NCBI GenBank assembly: GCA_016199325.1
Contig: JACQGW010000336.1
Location: 1-20,826, forward strand
DNA length: 20,826 nucleotides
DNA from: Chloroflexota bacterium
GTDB taxonomy: Bacteria; Chloroflexota; Dehalococcoidia; JACQGW01
Direction of reading: 5' to 3'
Shown: positions 8,032-15,587 of the stretch, one piece after another
Layout: each line of letters starts with the position of its first letter
How positions within the stretch are numbered: the first letter of the stretch is position 1
Position numbers and translations under genes: made by a program
The notes under the pieces: model-generated
Seen by the model: only the letters and a program-made list of their open reading frames with translations
Database searches by the model: none
Told to the model about the DNA's origin: nothing

Positions 8032-9780
8032 CTAACAAGCTGCCACCGTCGAGCCCTCTCGGCGCGGCTCGGCCGCGCCGTGGATCAGACCGTCCTCGTC
8101 GATCCGGGCAACGTGCTGCGAGCCCGCCATCGTGTTGGCGTATCGGAGCGTATGGCCTCGCTCTCGCAGGGCGTCCACGACGCCGCCGTCGAAGCTCCAC
8201 TCGGGATGGGACCCCGGGATGAGCCAGCCGCCGCGGTGCCCCGTCGGGTTCCAGACCTGTTCCTGGACCCCGCCGTATTCGATCCAGACCGGTTCCGCCG
8301 CCTCGACGTAGAACCGCGGGGCCAGCAGGGCGGCGGCCGGCGACAGGCCGAAGTCCACCAGGTTGGCGATCACCTGCGCCAGCACCGCGATGATCCGCCG
8401 GCCGCCAGTCCCGCCGAGCGCCAGGGCCGGCCAGCCCGCCCGCGTCGCCACTGTCGGCGACATCCGCTGGGCCGGTCGCTTCCAGGGCCCCAGACTGTTC
8501 GGCCGGCCGGGGCGGGGATCGAACGAGGACATGCCGCCGTTCAGGATGATGCCGGTGCCGGGGACGGTGGCGAGCGAGCCGAAGTTGATGGCCTGGGTCA
8601 TCGTCAACGAGGCGAGGTTGCCCTCCCGATCAACCGCGATGAGGTGGGTGGTGTTCGGCGAGCCCGGTGAAGTCACCGCCGGGTGCGCCGGTCCCTTTCC
8701 AAGCAGGGCCTGGCGATGTTCCTCCCGTAGCCGGGCAAGATAGGCCGCGGAGAGCAGCTCTGCCGGCGGCACAGGCATAGCGGCGGGGTCGCCCACGGTC
8801 CGGAAGCGGTCCCGCCAGACGACCTTGCCGGCCTCGACGGCCAGGTGCAGGTACTCCGGATGGGTCGGCCCCAGGCCCGTAAGATCGTGCGGCTCCAGGA
8901 GTTTGAGGATCTGCATCGCCGTCGTGCCGCCGGAGGTGCCCAGGTCCGGCGTGTAGAAGACGTGGTTCCGGTAGGGGACGGCCACGGCCTCCTCCGGCCC
9001 GACCATGTCACAGGCCCGCGCCATGTCCGCCATCGTCAGAATCCCGCCGTGGGAGCGGACGTCGTCGACGATGGTGCGGGCGAGCCAGCCGGTGTAGAGG
9101 ATCTCCGGCCCCTCCCGGGCGACAGCCCGCAGGGTCTGCGCCAGATCGGCCTGTCGAATGAGCTCGCCGGCCTCCGGCACACGGCCGCCGGGCATCAGGA
9201 TCTCGGCCGTGGCCAGGAAGAATCGCTGAATGATGGCCTCGACGCCGAGGATGGTGTTCCGGGTGTCACGGTCGACGGCGAAGCCCGCTTCGGCCAGCTC
9301 GATGGCCGGGGCGAGGGCTTCTGCGATCGTCAAGTTGCCGAAGCTCTCCAGCGCGACCTGGTAGGCCCGCAGCACCGGGGAGACCAGGATGGAGAGGTAG
9401 CCGGTGCTGTTCAGGTCGTCCTTGACCATCAGCTCCGGCGAGTGGAGGAGCAGGCCGAGGTCGGGGCCGGGCAGCCCGAGGACCGTATGGTCCTCGGGCC
9501 CGCGAACGGGCTCGAACAGGTCCGGCGTGGTCGCCAATGGCGTGATGCCGGACATGGTGATCGCCACCGCCCGGCCGGTCCGGCCGAAGTAGAGGACCAT
9601 GCCGCCGCCCCAGCCGAAGATGCCGTTCAGCGCCGGCCGGCAGACGGCGTGGGCGAGGCCGGCGCTGACGATGGCGTCGACGGCGTTGCCGCCTCGCCGG
9701 AGCGCTGCCAGCCCGATCTCCGCCGAGTACGGACTATCGGCGATGACGACGCCGTTGCGGCCCGAGTCCTGCGCAACCAT
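8032..9780 (-). CDS. Gamma-glutamyltransferase-family Ntn hydrolase, copy 2 (atypical substrate pocket)
   Basis: A 582-residue GGT-family protein. SPYSAEIGLAALRRGGNAVD (residues 16-35) is the family hallmark, the nucleophile is Thr377 (NTTHLIAVDREGN), and the oxyanion glycines are in GGTGGRRI. As in copy 1, the gamma-glutamyl-binding set is missing: the Arg position falls in TMSGITP (Ser), the DD pair is Ser-Ser (GGMSSF), and the SS pair is Gln-Arg (PAQRM). By eye it is far more divergent from copy 1 than the two dipeptidases are from each other. There is no signal peptide, so it is probably cytosolic. The ATG at 9780 has GGGGAGG 6 nt upstream; an in-frame GTG at 9813 would overlap the dipeptidase stop but lacks a binding site. 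It is the last gene of the upstream half of the cluster. It is likely an acylase or amidase with a specificity different from copy 1. Confidence 0.88.
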   Translation of the reverse strand: MVAQDSGRNGVVIADSPYSAEIGLAALRRGGNAVDAIVSAGLAHAVCRPALNGIFGWGGGMVLYFGRTGRAVAITMSGITPLATTPDLFEPVRGPEDHTVLGLPGPDLGLLLHSPELMVKDDLNSTGYLSILVSPVLRAYQVALESFGNLTIAEALAPAIELAEAGFAVDRDTRNTILGVEAIIQRFFLATAEILMPGGRVPEAGELIRQADLAQTLRAVAREGPEILYTGWLARTIVDDVRSHGGILTMADMARACDMVGPEEAVAVPYRNHVFYTPDLGTSGGTTAMQILKLLEPHDLTGLGPTHPEYLHLAVEAGKVVWRDRFRTVGDPAAMPVPPAELLSAAYLARLREEHRQALLGKGPAHPAVTSPGSPNTTHLIAVDREGNLASLTMTQAINFGSLATVPGTGIILNGGMSSFDPRPGRPNSLGPWKRPAQRMSPTVATRAGWPALALGGTGGRRIIAVLAQVIANLVDFGLSPAAALLAPRFYVEAAEPVWIEYGGVQEQVWNPTGHRGGWLIPGSHPEWSFDGGVVDALRERGHTLRYANTMAGSQHVARIDEDGLIHGAAEPRREGSTVAAC

Positions 9781-9809
9781 GTGCAGCCTCCCCTCGTCTG
9801 GTGAGCCCG

Positions 9810-10982
9810 TCACCCGCAGACGTTCTCGAACACCCGCAAAAAGCTCTCCCCCAGGATCCCCTTGATCTCGTCGTCGGAGTAGCCACGGGCGACAAGCCCA
9901 CGGGTGATGTTGATGAGCTCGCGATAGTCGCGACAACCCTTTAGGGTCGACAGCCACTGCGAATCTCGCCTTGCCCGCTCCCACTCAGGGTATCCGCTTC
10001 GCTGGCTCCATGGCCCCATCTCGGCCAGTAGCCACACGGGCATGCAGAGCGGCCAGTCCGTGCCGATGGCAACGTGCTCCACGCCGATGAGGTTCGCGAT
10101 GTAGTCGACGTGGTCAAGGAAGTCCTCGATCGTCGGCTCCGGCCTGGGGCTGAGGAAGCGAGGAATGATGACGACGCCGACGATGCCGCCGGTGGCTGCG
10201 ATTGCCCGGAGCGCCTCATCCGACTTGCCGCGCGGATGCCCGGACAGCGCCCTGGCGCAGGTGTGGCTGGCGATGACCGGCGCCCGCGAAACCTTGCAGG
10301 CGTCGATGGTCGACTGGTTGCCGGTGTGGCCGACGTCGACCATCATCCCGAGATCGTTCATCCGCTGGACGACCTTGACGCCGAAGTGGGATAACCCAGC
10401 GTCGCCCCGATCGTCGCCGGCTCCGCCGACCAGGTTGTTGCTGTTGTACGTCAACTGGACCATGCGCATGCCCAGGTCGTGGAAAAGATTGAGCCGGTCC
10501 AGGTTCTGCTCGATCGCCAGCGTGTTCTGCGAGTGCAGGTAGCCGGCGCGCTTGCCCTCGGCCCAGGCACGACGGATGTCCTTCGCCTGGAGCGCTTTCA
10601 CCAGCCAGTCGAGGCCGTCGAAAGCCATCGTGGCGCTCGCGATCCCCTGGAGGACCTGCTCGAATGTGCCGTTTCCGCACTGGCGGCTGCCGGCCGTCAC
10701 GCCGGAGGCATCCCACCACTCACGGAAGACGTCGGACTCACCCCGCACCGCCAACCGGTCGGGGAGGTTCCGCGCGATGGCGAAGGCGCGATAGGCGTCC
10801 TGGTGCCGCTGGTAATTCGCCCGGAGCGATTGATTCATCTCCTCGGTGAAGGCGGCCGGCCCGCACGGACCCTGGAAGAGCAAGTCGACGACGATGCTCT
10901 CCGTCTGGAGCCGCCGGGCGTGCTCCTCCTGCTCGGCGCTCAGCCCAAAATCGAAGAGCGCGGGTTCCAACTGTTCGATCAC
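9810..10982 (-). CDS. Peptidase M19 (membrane dipeptidase) family protein, copy 2
   Basis: A 390-residue protein, exactly as long as copy 1 and roughly three quarters identical to it by eye, with long identical runs (for example GPCGPAAFTEEMN and KRAGYLHSQNTLAIEQNLDR). It keeps both metal-binding His (VDVGH, IASH), the GHPRGKSDE Arg and the GIGTDW Asp. It shares the loss of HxD (VVDLLFQ) and the Glu-to-Gln change (HSQN). No signal peptide is seen. It starts with GTG at 10982, with GGGGAGG 4 nt upstream. It lies 17 bp after SBP2 and 29 bp before GGT2, so all three are surely one transcript. The shared unusual residues mean the changes predate the duplication and are under selection rather than decay. 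Confidence 0.88.
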   Translation of the reverse strand: MIEQLEPALFDFGLSAEQEEHARRLQTESIVVDLLFQGPCGPAAFTEEMNQSLRANYQRHQDAYRAFAIARNLPDRLAVRGESDVFREWWDASGVTAGSRQCGNGTFEQVLQGIASATMAFDGLDWLVKALQAKDIRRAWAEGKRAGYLHSQNTLAIEQNLDRLNLFHDLGMRMVQLTYNSNNLVGGAGDDRGDAGLSHFGVKVVQRMNDLGMMVDVGHTGNQSTIDACKVSRAPVIASHTCARALSGHPRGKSDEALRAIAATGGIVGVVIIPRFLSPRPEPTIEDFLDHVDYIANLIGVEHVAIGTDWPLCMPVWLLAEMGPWSQRSGYPEWERARRDSQWLSTLKGCRDYRELINITRGLVARGYSDDEIKGILGESFLRVFENVCG

Positions 10983-10999
10983 GATGCCTCCCCGGGTGG

Positions 11000-12748
11000 C
11001 TACCTATCCAGCCACACGTAGCGGGCGTCCCACTGGGCCCAGTTGCTACGCAACCCCCTGACGTACTTCTGGAGCCCCAGGTTCTTAGGGTCGTTCCAGG
11101 TCAGGATGACGTGCGCATCGTTGAAGGCGATGTTCTGGCAGCGCTTGTAGATGTCGTTGCGCTTGGCCGTGTCGTAGGTGCTCCGCCCATCCTTCATGCA
11201 GGCGTCCATCTCAGGGTTCTTCCAGAGGCTGAAGTTCCCGGCGCCGGTCGAGACCAGGTCGCGCGAGAGCACGTCCGGGTCGGGCGCGTACCCCCGGTTC
11301 CACAGCGCGATCTCGAAGTCGGCTGCCTCCGTTTTCGCCACCCAGGCGAGCCGCTCGGCCTGGTCGAGGGTCACCCGGATGCCGACGGCATCCAGCATCT
11401 GCTTGACGACCTGGCTGTTCCGGACGCGCTCCGGCGTTGGGAAGGTCAGGATCCGGACGTCCAGCCCGTTGGGATAACCCGCCTCTTTCACCAGTTGCTT
11501 TGCCTTCTCAGGCTGGTAATCATAGCGGGGGATCGACGCGTCGTAGCCGATCTGGCCCGGCGCCCACCAGTAATAGGCCGGCGAGCCGAACCCGAGACCG
11601 AGCGCCTTCACCATCGACTCGCGGTCGATGGCATAGCCCACCGCCTGTCGCAGCTTCGGGTTGTCGGCAAAGGGCCCCTTCCTGGCGTTGAGGCCGAGCA
11701 CGTAGAACGAGTTCATCGTCGGCGGGGTAATCAGCACCAGGTTGGAATCGGCTTTGATCGCGCCCGAATCCTGGACCAGCAGTTGGCTGATGTCGGACGC
11801 ACCCGCCCGCAGCTCCTTGGCTCCGATGGTCATGTCCGCCTGTAAGCGCAGCACGGCGCCGTCGACGTAGGGCAGGGGTTGGCCGTCCTCGCCCTTCTCC
11901 CAGTGGCCCTCGGATTTCTTCAAGACGAGGCGGTCGTCCTTGACCCATTCCACCAGACGCATCGGGCCGGTTCCCGAGGGATTCCGCCCGAACTCCTCAT
12001 CGCCCAGCTTCTCGACGGCCGCTTGTGAGACGATCCGCGTCCGTCCGAGGCCGCCGCCGCTGGAGAGCATGAACGGCAGGGATGGCGAAGGGGCCTTGAG
12101 CGTCAGTCTGAGGGTCGAGGGATCGACGACCTCGACGCTCTGGATCGCCTCGACGGCATCTTTCCCAACAGATTTCGGGTGGCTCTTGATCCGATCCAGG
12201 TTCCACTTGGCGACGCCAGCGGTGAAGTCCGAGCCGTCATGGAACTTGACGCCTTTGCGGAGCTTGAGCACCATGGTGGTGTCATCCGGCGTTTCCCAGG
12301 ACTCGGCCAGCATCGGCCGTACGATCCACTGCCCCGTCTTCTCATCCTGGTAGAGTTGGGTCAGCGAGTCGTAGAGCAACGAGAAGCTGGGGTTGTTGGC
12401 GATCGAGGAAAGCTGGGGGTCGAGGGTCGGATGAGCGAAGTGCTCGAACGCCCGGAACGTTCCCCCTCGCTTGATCTTGCTGACCGGCTGAGCCGTCGCC
12501 GCCGGCTGTGTCGGCACCGCTGCCGCGGTGGGTGCGACCGGACGGGGAACCGTCGGGGCAGCGGTGGGCGCTGCCTGAGGCGCGGACGTCGGCTTCGGCG
12601 CGACCGCCGGTGCTGCCGTCGGCGTGATCGGGGCCGCCGGCGCGCAGGCCTGAAGGATCGGCAGCGCCGACGCCGCGCCCGTGGCAAGGGCCAGCGAGCC
12701 GAGAAAGCGCCTTCGAGTCAGCGGAGCGGGTTGCTTGCCATCTGCCAT
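11000..12748 (-). CDS. Extracellular solute-binding lipoprotein, family 5 (SBP2), Tat-type signal
   Basis: A 582-residue SBP_bac_5 protein. It has a Tat signal (TRRRFLG, residues 11-17), a lipobox ILQAC with Cys35, and a long Pro/Ala/Thr linker to about residue 105. The mature domain opens KRGGTFRAFEHFAHPTLDPQ, followed by LAESWETPDDTTMVLKLRKG with VKFHDGSDF, GTGPMRLVEWVKDDRLVL and LRQAVGYAIDRESMVKALGL. The ATG at 12748 is chosen because the Tat motif follows it directly; GGAGG lies 10 nt upstream. It has no permease of its own in the window, so it may share the DppB/DppC pair at 123-2224 or use one encoded elsewhere. It is clearly related to but diverged from SBP1, suggesting a different ligand for the same pathway. 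It sits 20 bp after the C45 acylase and 17 bp before dipeptidase 2. Confidence 0.93.
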   Translation of the reverse strand: MADGKQPAPLTRRRFLGSLALATGAASALPILQACAPAAPITPTAAPAVAPKPTSAPQAAPTAAPTVPRPVAPTAAAVPTQPAATAQPVSKIKRGGTFRAFEHFAHPTLDPQLSSIANNPSFSLLYDSLTQLYQDEKTGQWIVRPMLAESWETPDDTTMVLKLRKGVKFHDGSDFTAGVAKWNLDRIKSHPKSVGKDAVEAIQSVEVVDPSTLRLTLKAPSPSLPFMLSSGGGLGRTRIVSQAAVEKLGDEEFGRNPSGTGPMRLVEWVKDDRLVLKKSEGHWEKGEDGQPLPYVDGAVLRLQADMTIGAKELRAGASDISQLLVQDSGAIKADSNLVLITPPTMNSFYVLGLNARKGPFADNPKLRQAVGYAIDRESMVKALGLGFGSPAYYWWAPGQIGYDASIPRYDYQPEKAKQLVKEAGYPNGLDVRILTFPTPERVRNSQVVKQMLDAVGIRVTLDQAERLAWVAKTEAADFEIALWNRGYAPDPDVLSRDLVSTGAGNFSLWKNPEMDACMKDGRSTYDTAKRNDIYKRCQNIAFNDAHVILTWNDPKNLGLQKYVRGLRSNWAQWDARYVWLDR

Positions 12749-12768
12749 CGGATTCCATCCTCCCAGCG

Positions 12769-13860
12769 CTATGTTGATCGAGTCGCGCTTTCTGAGCTGG
12801 TGTTGCAGGCGAACCGCCGATACGGCTGGATCGAAGACAACCCGTCGCTCACCCACATCGTCCGGGTATTCAAGTCCATCACGATGGAGCAGAGGGTCTG
12901 GAGCCAGGTCGCCGCGCCGGCCTGAGCCGGGTCCGGCGCCTTGCAGATCGAATCGGCGGCGTTGGCGGTGTCTGCCAGCCAGCCGCGCAGCGTCTCAGCC
13001 GAGATCGGTCCTGCCGACTCGGTCAGCTCGGCCCAGCGGCGGCCGCGGACCAGGCTATTCTCGAACGTGCAGGGCTCGCCGATCTGCCGGCAGTGGTTCG
13101 TATGCCAGTAGACCTCGTCCGGGCGCAGCTCCTGTTCGGCGATACCGTGGGGCGCCGCTTCGAAGTCGACGGCGTTGCCGGCTGCGTCGGCCAGAAGCAG
13201 GGTGACGGTGGCATGGAGCGGGTGCCGGTGGATGACGGTGCGCGCCTCGGCGAAGCTCGTTTTCTCCAGCATGCTGCGGATGACGGCGACGGCCAGGTTC
13301 TCACCGATGCTCGTCTGGCCCGAGCAGGAGAGGCCGGCGCCGGCGACGCCCAGGCCAGCGCTGTTGAAGCCGTACTTGCCGGGCTGGCCGCATTCGGTGA
13401 CGACGACGTGGTCGGGCTGATCGTCGCAGCGGGCGATGAGGACCGCTCGGAAGTCGAGCACCTCGGGCCGCCAGTCCCAGTTCTGGCCCAACAGGGTATG
13501 TCCTTCCTGCGATCGCCGCGGGCCGACGAAGACGTTGGAGCACTCGCCGAGCCGGACGGCCTCGAAGGTGATCTCATAGCGGGCCGAGAGGGCGAAGATG
13601 TCCTCGATCGTCTGGCCGGAGCCCTCGGCGATCCCCTCGTACTCGGCCATCAGCATCGCACTGACGCGCGCGGTGGGCTCGACGTAGCGGGCCGCGCGCC
13701 GGCGCATGTCCATCGGCGACAGGCCCAGGTGCTTGCCCAGCAGCCAGCGGTAGAACTCCACCGCCCGCTCGATGGGCGCCGTGAGCAGGCGGCCGTGCTG
13801 GATCCCTCGCTGCCGGCTGTTGCCGCATAGCTCGGCGCAGTACAGCGGTGCGTAGCCCAT
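12769..13860 (-). CDS. Peptidase C45 / acyl-CoA:6-aminopenicillanate acyltransferase-family autoproteolytic hydrolase
   Basis: A 363-residue Ntn hydrolase of the C45 (isopenicillin N acyltransferase-like) family. In order it shows RGIQHGRLL (18-26), MAEYEGIAEGSG (71-82), ALSARYEI (90-97), the autocleavage nucleophile Cys107 in GECSNV, GHTLLGQNWDWRP (120-132), then GQPGKYGFNSAGLGVAGAGL and a late NHCRQIG. Cleavage before Cys107 would give alpha and beta chains with Cys as the new N-terminus. Fungal members exchange penicillin side chains; bacterial ones hydrolyse various amides. There is no signal peptide. It starts one base after the MBL-fold gene stop and ends 20 bp before SBP2, so it is cotranscribed with both. 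Its job here is probably deacylation of an imported amide; the substrate is unknown. Confidence 0.88.
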   Translation of the reverse strand: MGYAPLYCAELCGNSRQRGIQHGRLLTAPIERAVEFYRWLLGKHLGLSPMDMRRRAARYVEPTARVSAMLMAEYEGIAEGSGQTIEDIFALSARYEITFEAVRLGECSNVFVGPRRSQEGHTLLGQNWDWRPEVLDFRAVLIARCDDQPDHVVVTECGQPGKYGFNSAGLGVAGAGLSCSGQTSIGENLAVAVIRSMLEKTSFAEARTVIHRHPLHATVTLLLADAAGNAVDFEAAPHGIAEQELRPDEVYWHTNHCRQIGEPCTFENSLVRGRRWAELTESAGPISAETLRGWLADTANAADSICKAPDPAQAGAATWLQTLCSIVMDLNTRTMWVSDGLSSIQPYRRFACNTSSESATRST

Positions 13861-13861
13861 C

Positions 13862-14725
13862 TCACACGACCATCAGGTCCGCCGCGACCCGGACAGCGCC
13901 GCGGAATCGCTGCTGCACGACAGCGACCATCGCGCCCTGGCCCTCCTGCGACTGAAGCCGGTCCGACTGCAGGTGCGTGAGCACCAGCTCCCGTACCCCC
14001 GCCTCTGCGGCGACCCGCGCTGCAATCGCCGGACTCGAGCACATCTCCTCCACCCCGGCAACGCCGGTCGCCTTCAGTTCCTCGTCCGGGAAGGCGCACA
14101 TGTGGATGAGCGTGTCCGCGCCGCGCGCGAGGTCGACGAGCGATTGGCAGTAGCCGGTATCGCCGGTGTAGACGACCGATCGGCCGGGGCCGTCGATGCG
14201 GTAGCTGTAGCTCTCCAGGTGTGGCTGGGTGTGGGTGGCGACCGCTGCCCGCACGACCCAATCCCGGCCCTTGGCGACGATGCCCACCGGCACGTCGCGC
14301 ACCACGATCTCCGGCTCCGGTCGCGGCAGGATCCCGCCGCGCTCGACCCAGACCGCCTGGCTCGCCGGATTGAACCGCCGTGCGGCGATATCCGAGGCGA
14401 ACACTCCCTCCGGCCCGAACAGGCGCTGGTGGAACACCTCCACCCCCGGCGGCCCGAAGACCTGGAGCGGCTGGGCCGAGCCGGCCGCCTGATCCCAGCG
14501 GGAGAGGCCGAAGAACGGGTAGTCGGTGCAGTGGTCGAAGTGGAGGTGGCTGAAGAAGAGGTGCGTGATGCGTCGAGAGGGAATGTCGGCCTGGACAAGC
14601 CGGATCGTGGTCCCCGGTCCGCAGTCGAACAACAGGCCGGCGTCGTCCATCAGGATGACGGCCGACGCTCCCGCGCGCGTGACTCGAGGCTTCGGACTTC
14701 CGGTTCCGAGCATCTGTACATGCAT
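13862..14725 (-). CDS. MBL-fold metallohydrolase, RNase Z/arylsulfatase-like
   Basis: A 287-residue metallo-beta-lactamase-fold protein. Metal ligands are visible: HLHFDH (residues 60-65), a His-rich VATHTQPH (163-169), Asp189 in TGDTGY, and a final His251 in LTHLQSD. The start MHVQMLGTGSPKPR and FDCGPGTTIRL are typical of the RNase Z/ElaC/arylsulfatase branch, but no tRNA-binding exosite is evident, so it is more likely a small-molecule hydrolase than a tRNase. It is first in its operon: promoter at 14845-14874, operator at 14813-14836, and C45 starting one base after its stop. The ATG at 14725 has AGGAG about 12 nt upstream, rather far, and that AGGAG pairs with CTCCT just before it (14738-14750). 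No signal peptide is seen. Confidence 0.87.
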   Translation of the reverse strand: MHVQMLGTGSPKPRVTRAGASAVILMDDAGLLFDCGPGTTIRLVQADIPSRRITHLFFSHLHFDHCTDYPFFGLSRWDQAAGSAQPLQVFGPPGVEVFHQRLFGPEGVFASDIAARRFNPASQAVWVERGGILPRPEPEIVVRDVPVGIVAKGRDWVVRAAVATHTQPHLESYSYRIDGPGRSVVYTGDTGYCQSLVDLARGADTLIHMCAFPDEELKATGVAGVEEMCSSPAIAARVAAEAGVRELVLTHLQSDRLQSQEGQGAMVAVVQQRFRGAVRVAADLMVV

Positions 14726-14812
14726 GGGTCGCAGGGGCTCCTTTCAGGAGTGGTTTTCCGCATTGACACCTACACCGATCTGTACGGGGCCGAACGCATG
14801 GGATGCGCGATT

Positions 14813-14836
14813 TGGTATCGGGTATATCAGATACCA
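14813..14836. promoter_or_regulatory. Predicted GntR operator upstream of the MBL-fold gene
   Basis: TGGTATC (14813-14819) and GATACCA (14830-14836) form a 7-bp inverted repeat with a 10-bp spacer. Nested within is GGTAT-N5-ATACC (14821-14835), the same pattern and spacing as the site before gntR. It starts 8 nt past the predicted -10, where a bound repressor would block initiation. Confidence 0.7.
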
Positions 14837-14844
14837 CCCTCGGC

Positions 14845-14874
14845 ATCCTATCATCTGCCAGGCTTGGGTGTCAA
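14845..14874 (-). promoter_or_regulatory. Predicted sigma70-like promoter of the MBL/C45/SBP2/M19/GGT2 operon
   Basis: On the minus strand there is a perfect TTGACA (14869-14874), an 18-bp spacer, and TAGGAT (14845-14850). It begins 47 bp beyond the stop of the response-regulator gene, so the hydrolase operon need not depend on read-through from the two-component genes. The operator lies immediately downstream. Confidence 0.55.
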
Positions 14875-14921
14875 GCGCACTTCGGGCGGCCTGTCGGAGT
14901 GTCGGGGCGGGGTTTGTCAGC

Positions 14922-15587
14922 CTACGAGCTTCTCGGCTCGATCCGGCCGACCCGCCGGGCGAGCAGCGCCGCCTCCACCCGGTTGCGGACGTGGAGCTTT
15001 TGCAGGATATTCGTCATGTAGTGCTTGACCGTCTTCTCGGTCAGGTGGAGCTGATGGCCGATCTCCTTGTTGCTCTGGCCGGCGGCGACCAGCTCGAGGA
15101 TCTGCCGCTCGCGCTCGCTGAGCTCGTCGAGCGGACCGGTCGATAGCCGCGGCTCCCGCATCGCCCCGGTCATCTCCAGCAGCAGGCTCGCGGCCAGGGT
15201 CGGGTTGACGTAGACCTCCCCGGCGTGGACGCTGCGCAGAATGCCCACCAGCTCGCGGCCGGAGACGCCCTTGAGGATGTACGCCCGGGCGCCCGCCTTG
15301 AGCGCCGCCAGCACGTCGTCCTCCTCCTCAGAGATGGTCAGCATCACGATCTTCGTCACCGGGCAGGCCGCCGCGATGGCCTGAGCGGCGTTCAGGCCAC
15401 CGCCGGGGATGGTGATGTCCAGCAGCACAAGGTCCGGCAGCAGGTCGCGGGCCAGGCGGATCGCATCGGCCGCCGTGGCGCCCTGGCCGACGATCTCGAC
15501 GTCCGGCTCGGCCTCCAGGGTGTGCGCCACGCCCTCGCGAAAGAGCGGGTGGTCGTCGACGATGGCGATGTGGATCCGGTCAGTCAC
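14922..15587 (-). CDS. NarL/LuxR-family two-component response regulator
   Basis: A 221-residue response regulator. The receiver domain (about 5-120) has acidic Asp11-Asp12 (VDDHPLFREGV), phospho-acceptor Asp57 (LVLLDITIP), Thr84 (VMLTIS) and Lys106 (YILKGVSG). The C-terminal LuxR-type helix-turn-helix spans about 155-212 (ELSERERQILELVAAGQSNK, then EIGHQLHLTEKTVKHYMTNI). The GTG at 15587 has GGGAGG 5 nt upstream and overlaps the kinase stop by 8 nt, so the pair is translationally coupled. Its partner is the HisKA_3 kinase next to it. The divergent promoter region at 17008-17308 is the obvious target, with the GACCAAAGT direct repeat a candidate site. It probably controls the cupredoxin/CydA-like/cytochrome c genes. 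Confidence 0.93.
   Translation of the reverse strand: MTDRIHIAIVDDHPLFREGVAHTLEAEPDVEIVGQGATAADAIRLARDLLPDLVLLDITIPGGGLNAAQAIAAACPVTKIVMLTISEEEDDVLAALKAGARAYILKGVSGRELVGILRSVHAGEVYVNPTLAASLLLEMTGAMREPRLSTGPLDELSERERQILELVAAGQSNKEIGHQLHLTEKTVKHYMTNILQKLHVRNRVEAALLARRVGRIEPRSS

Noticed and set aside
13862..14725. RNase Z (tRNA 3' processing) function for the MBL-fold gene
   Set aside because: No exosite arm is evident, and it sits at the head of a catabolic operon under the GntR operator.
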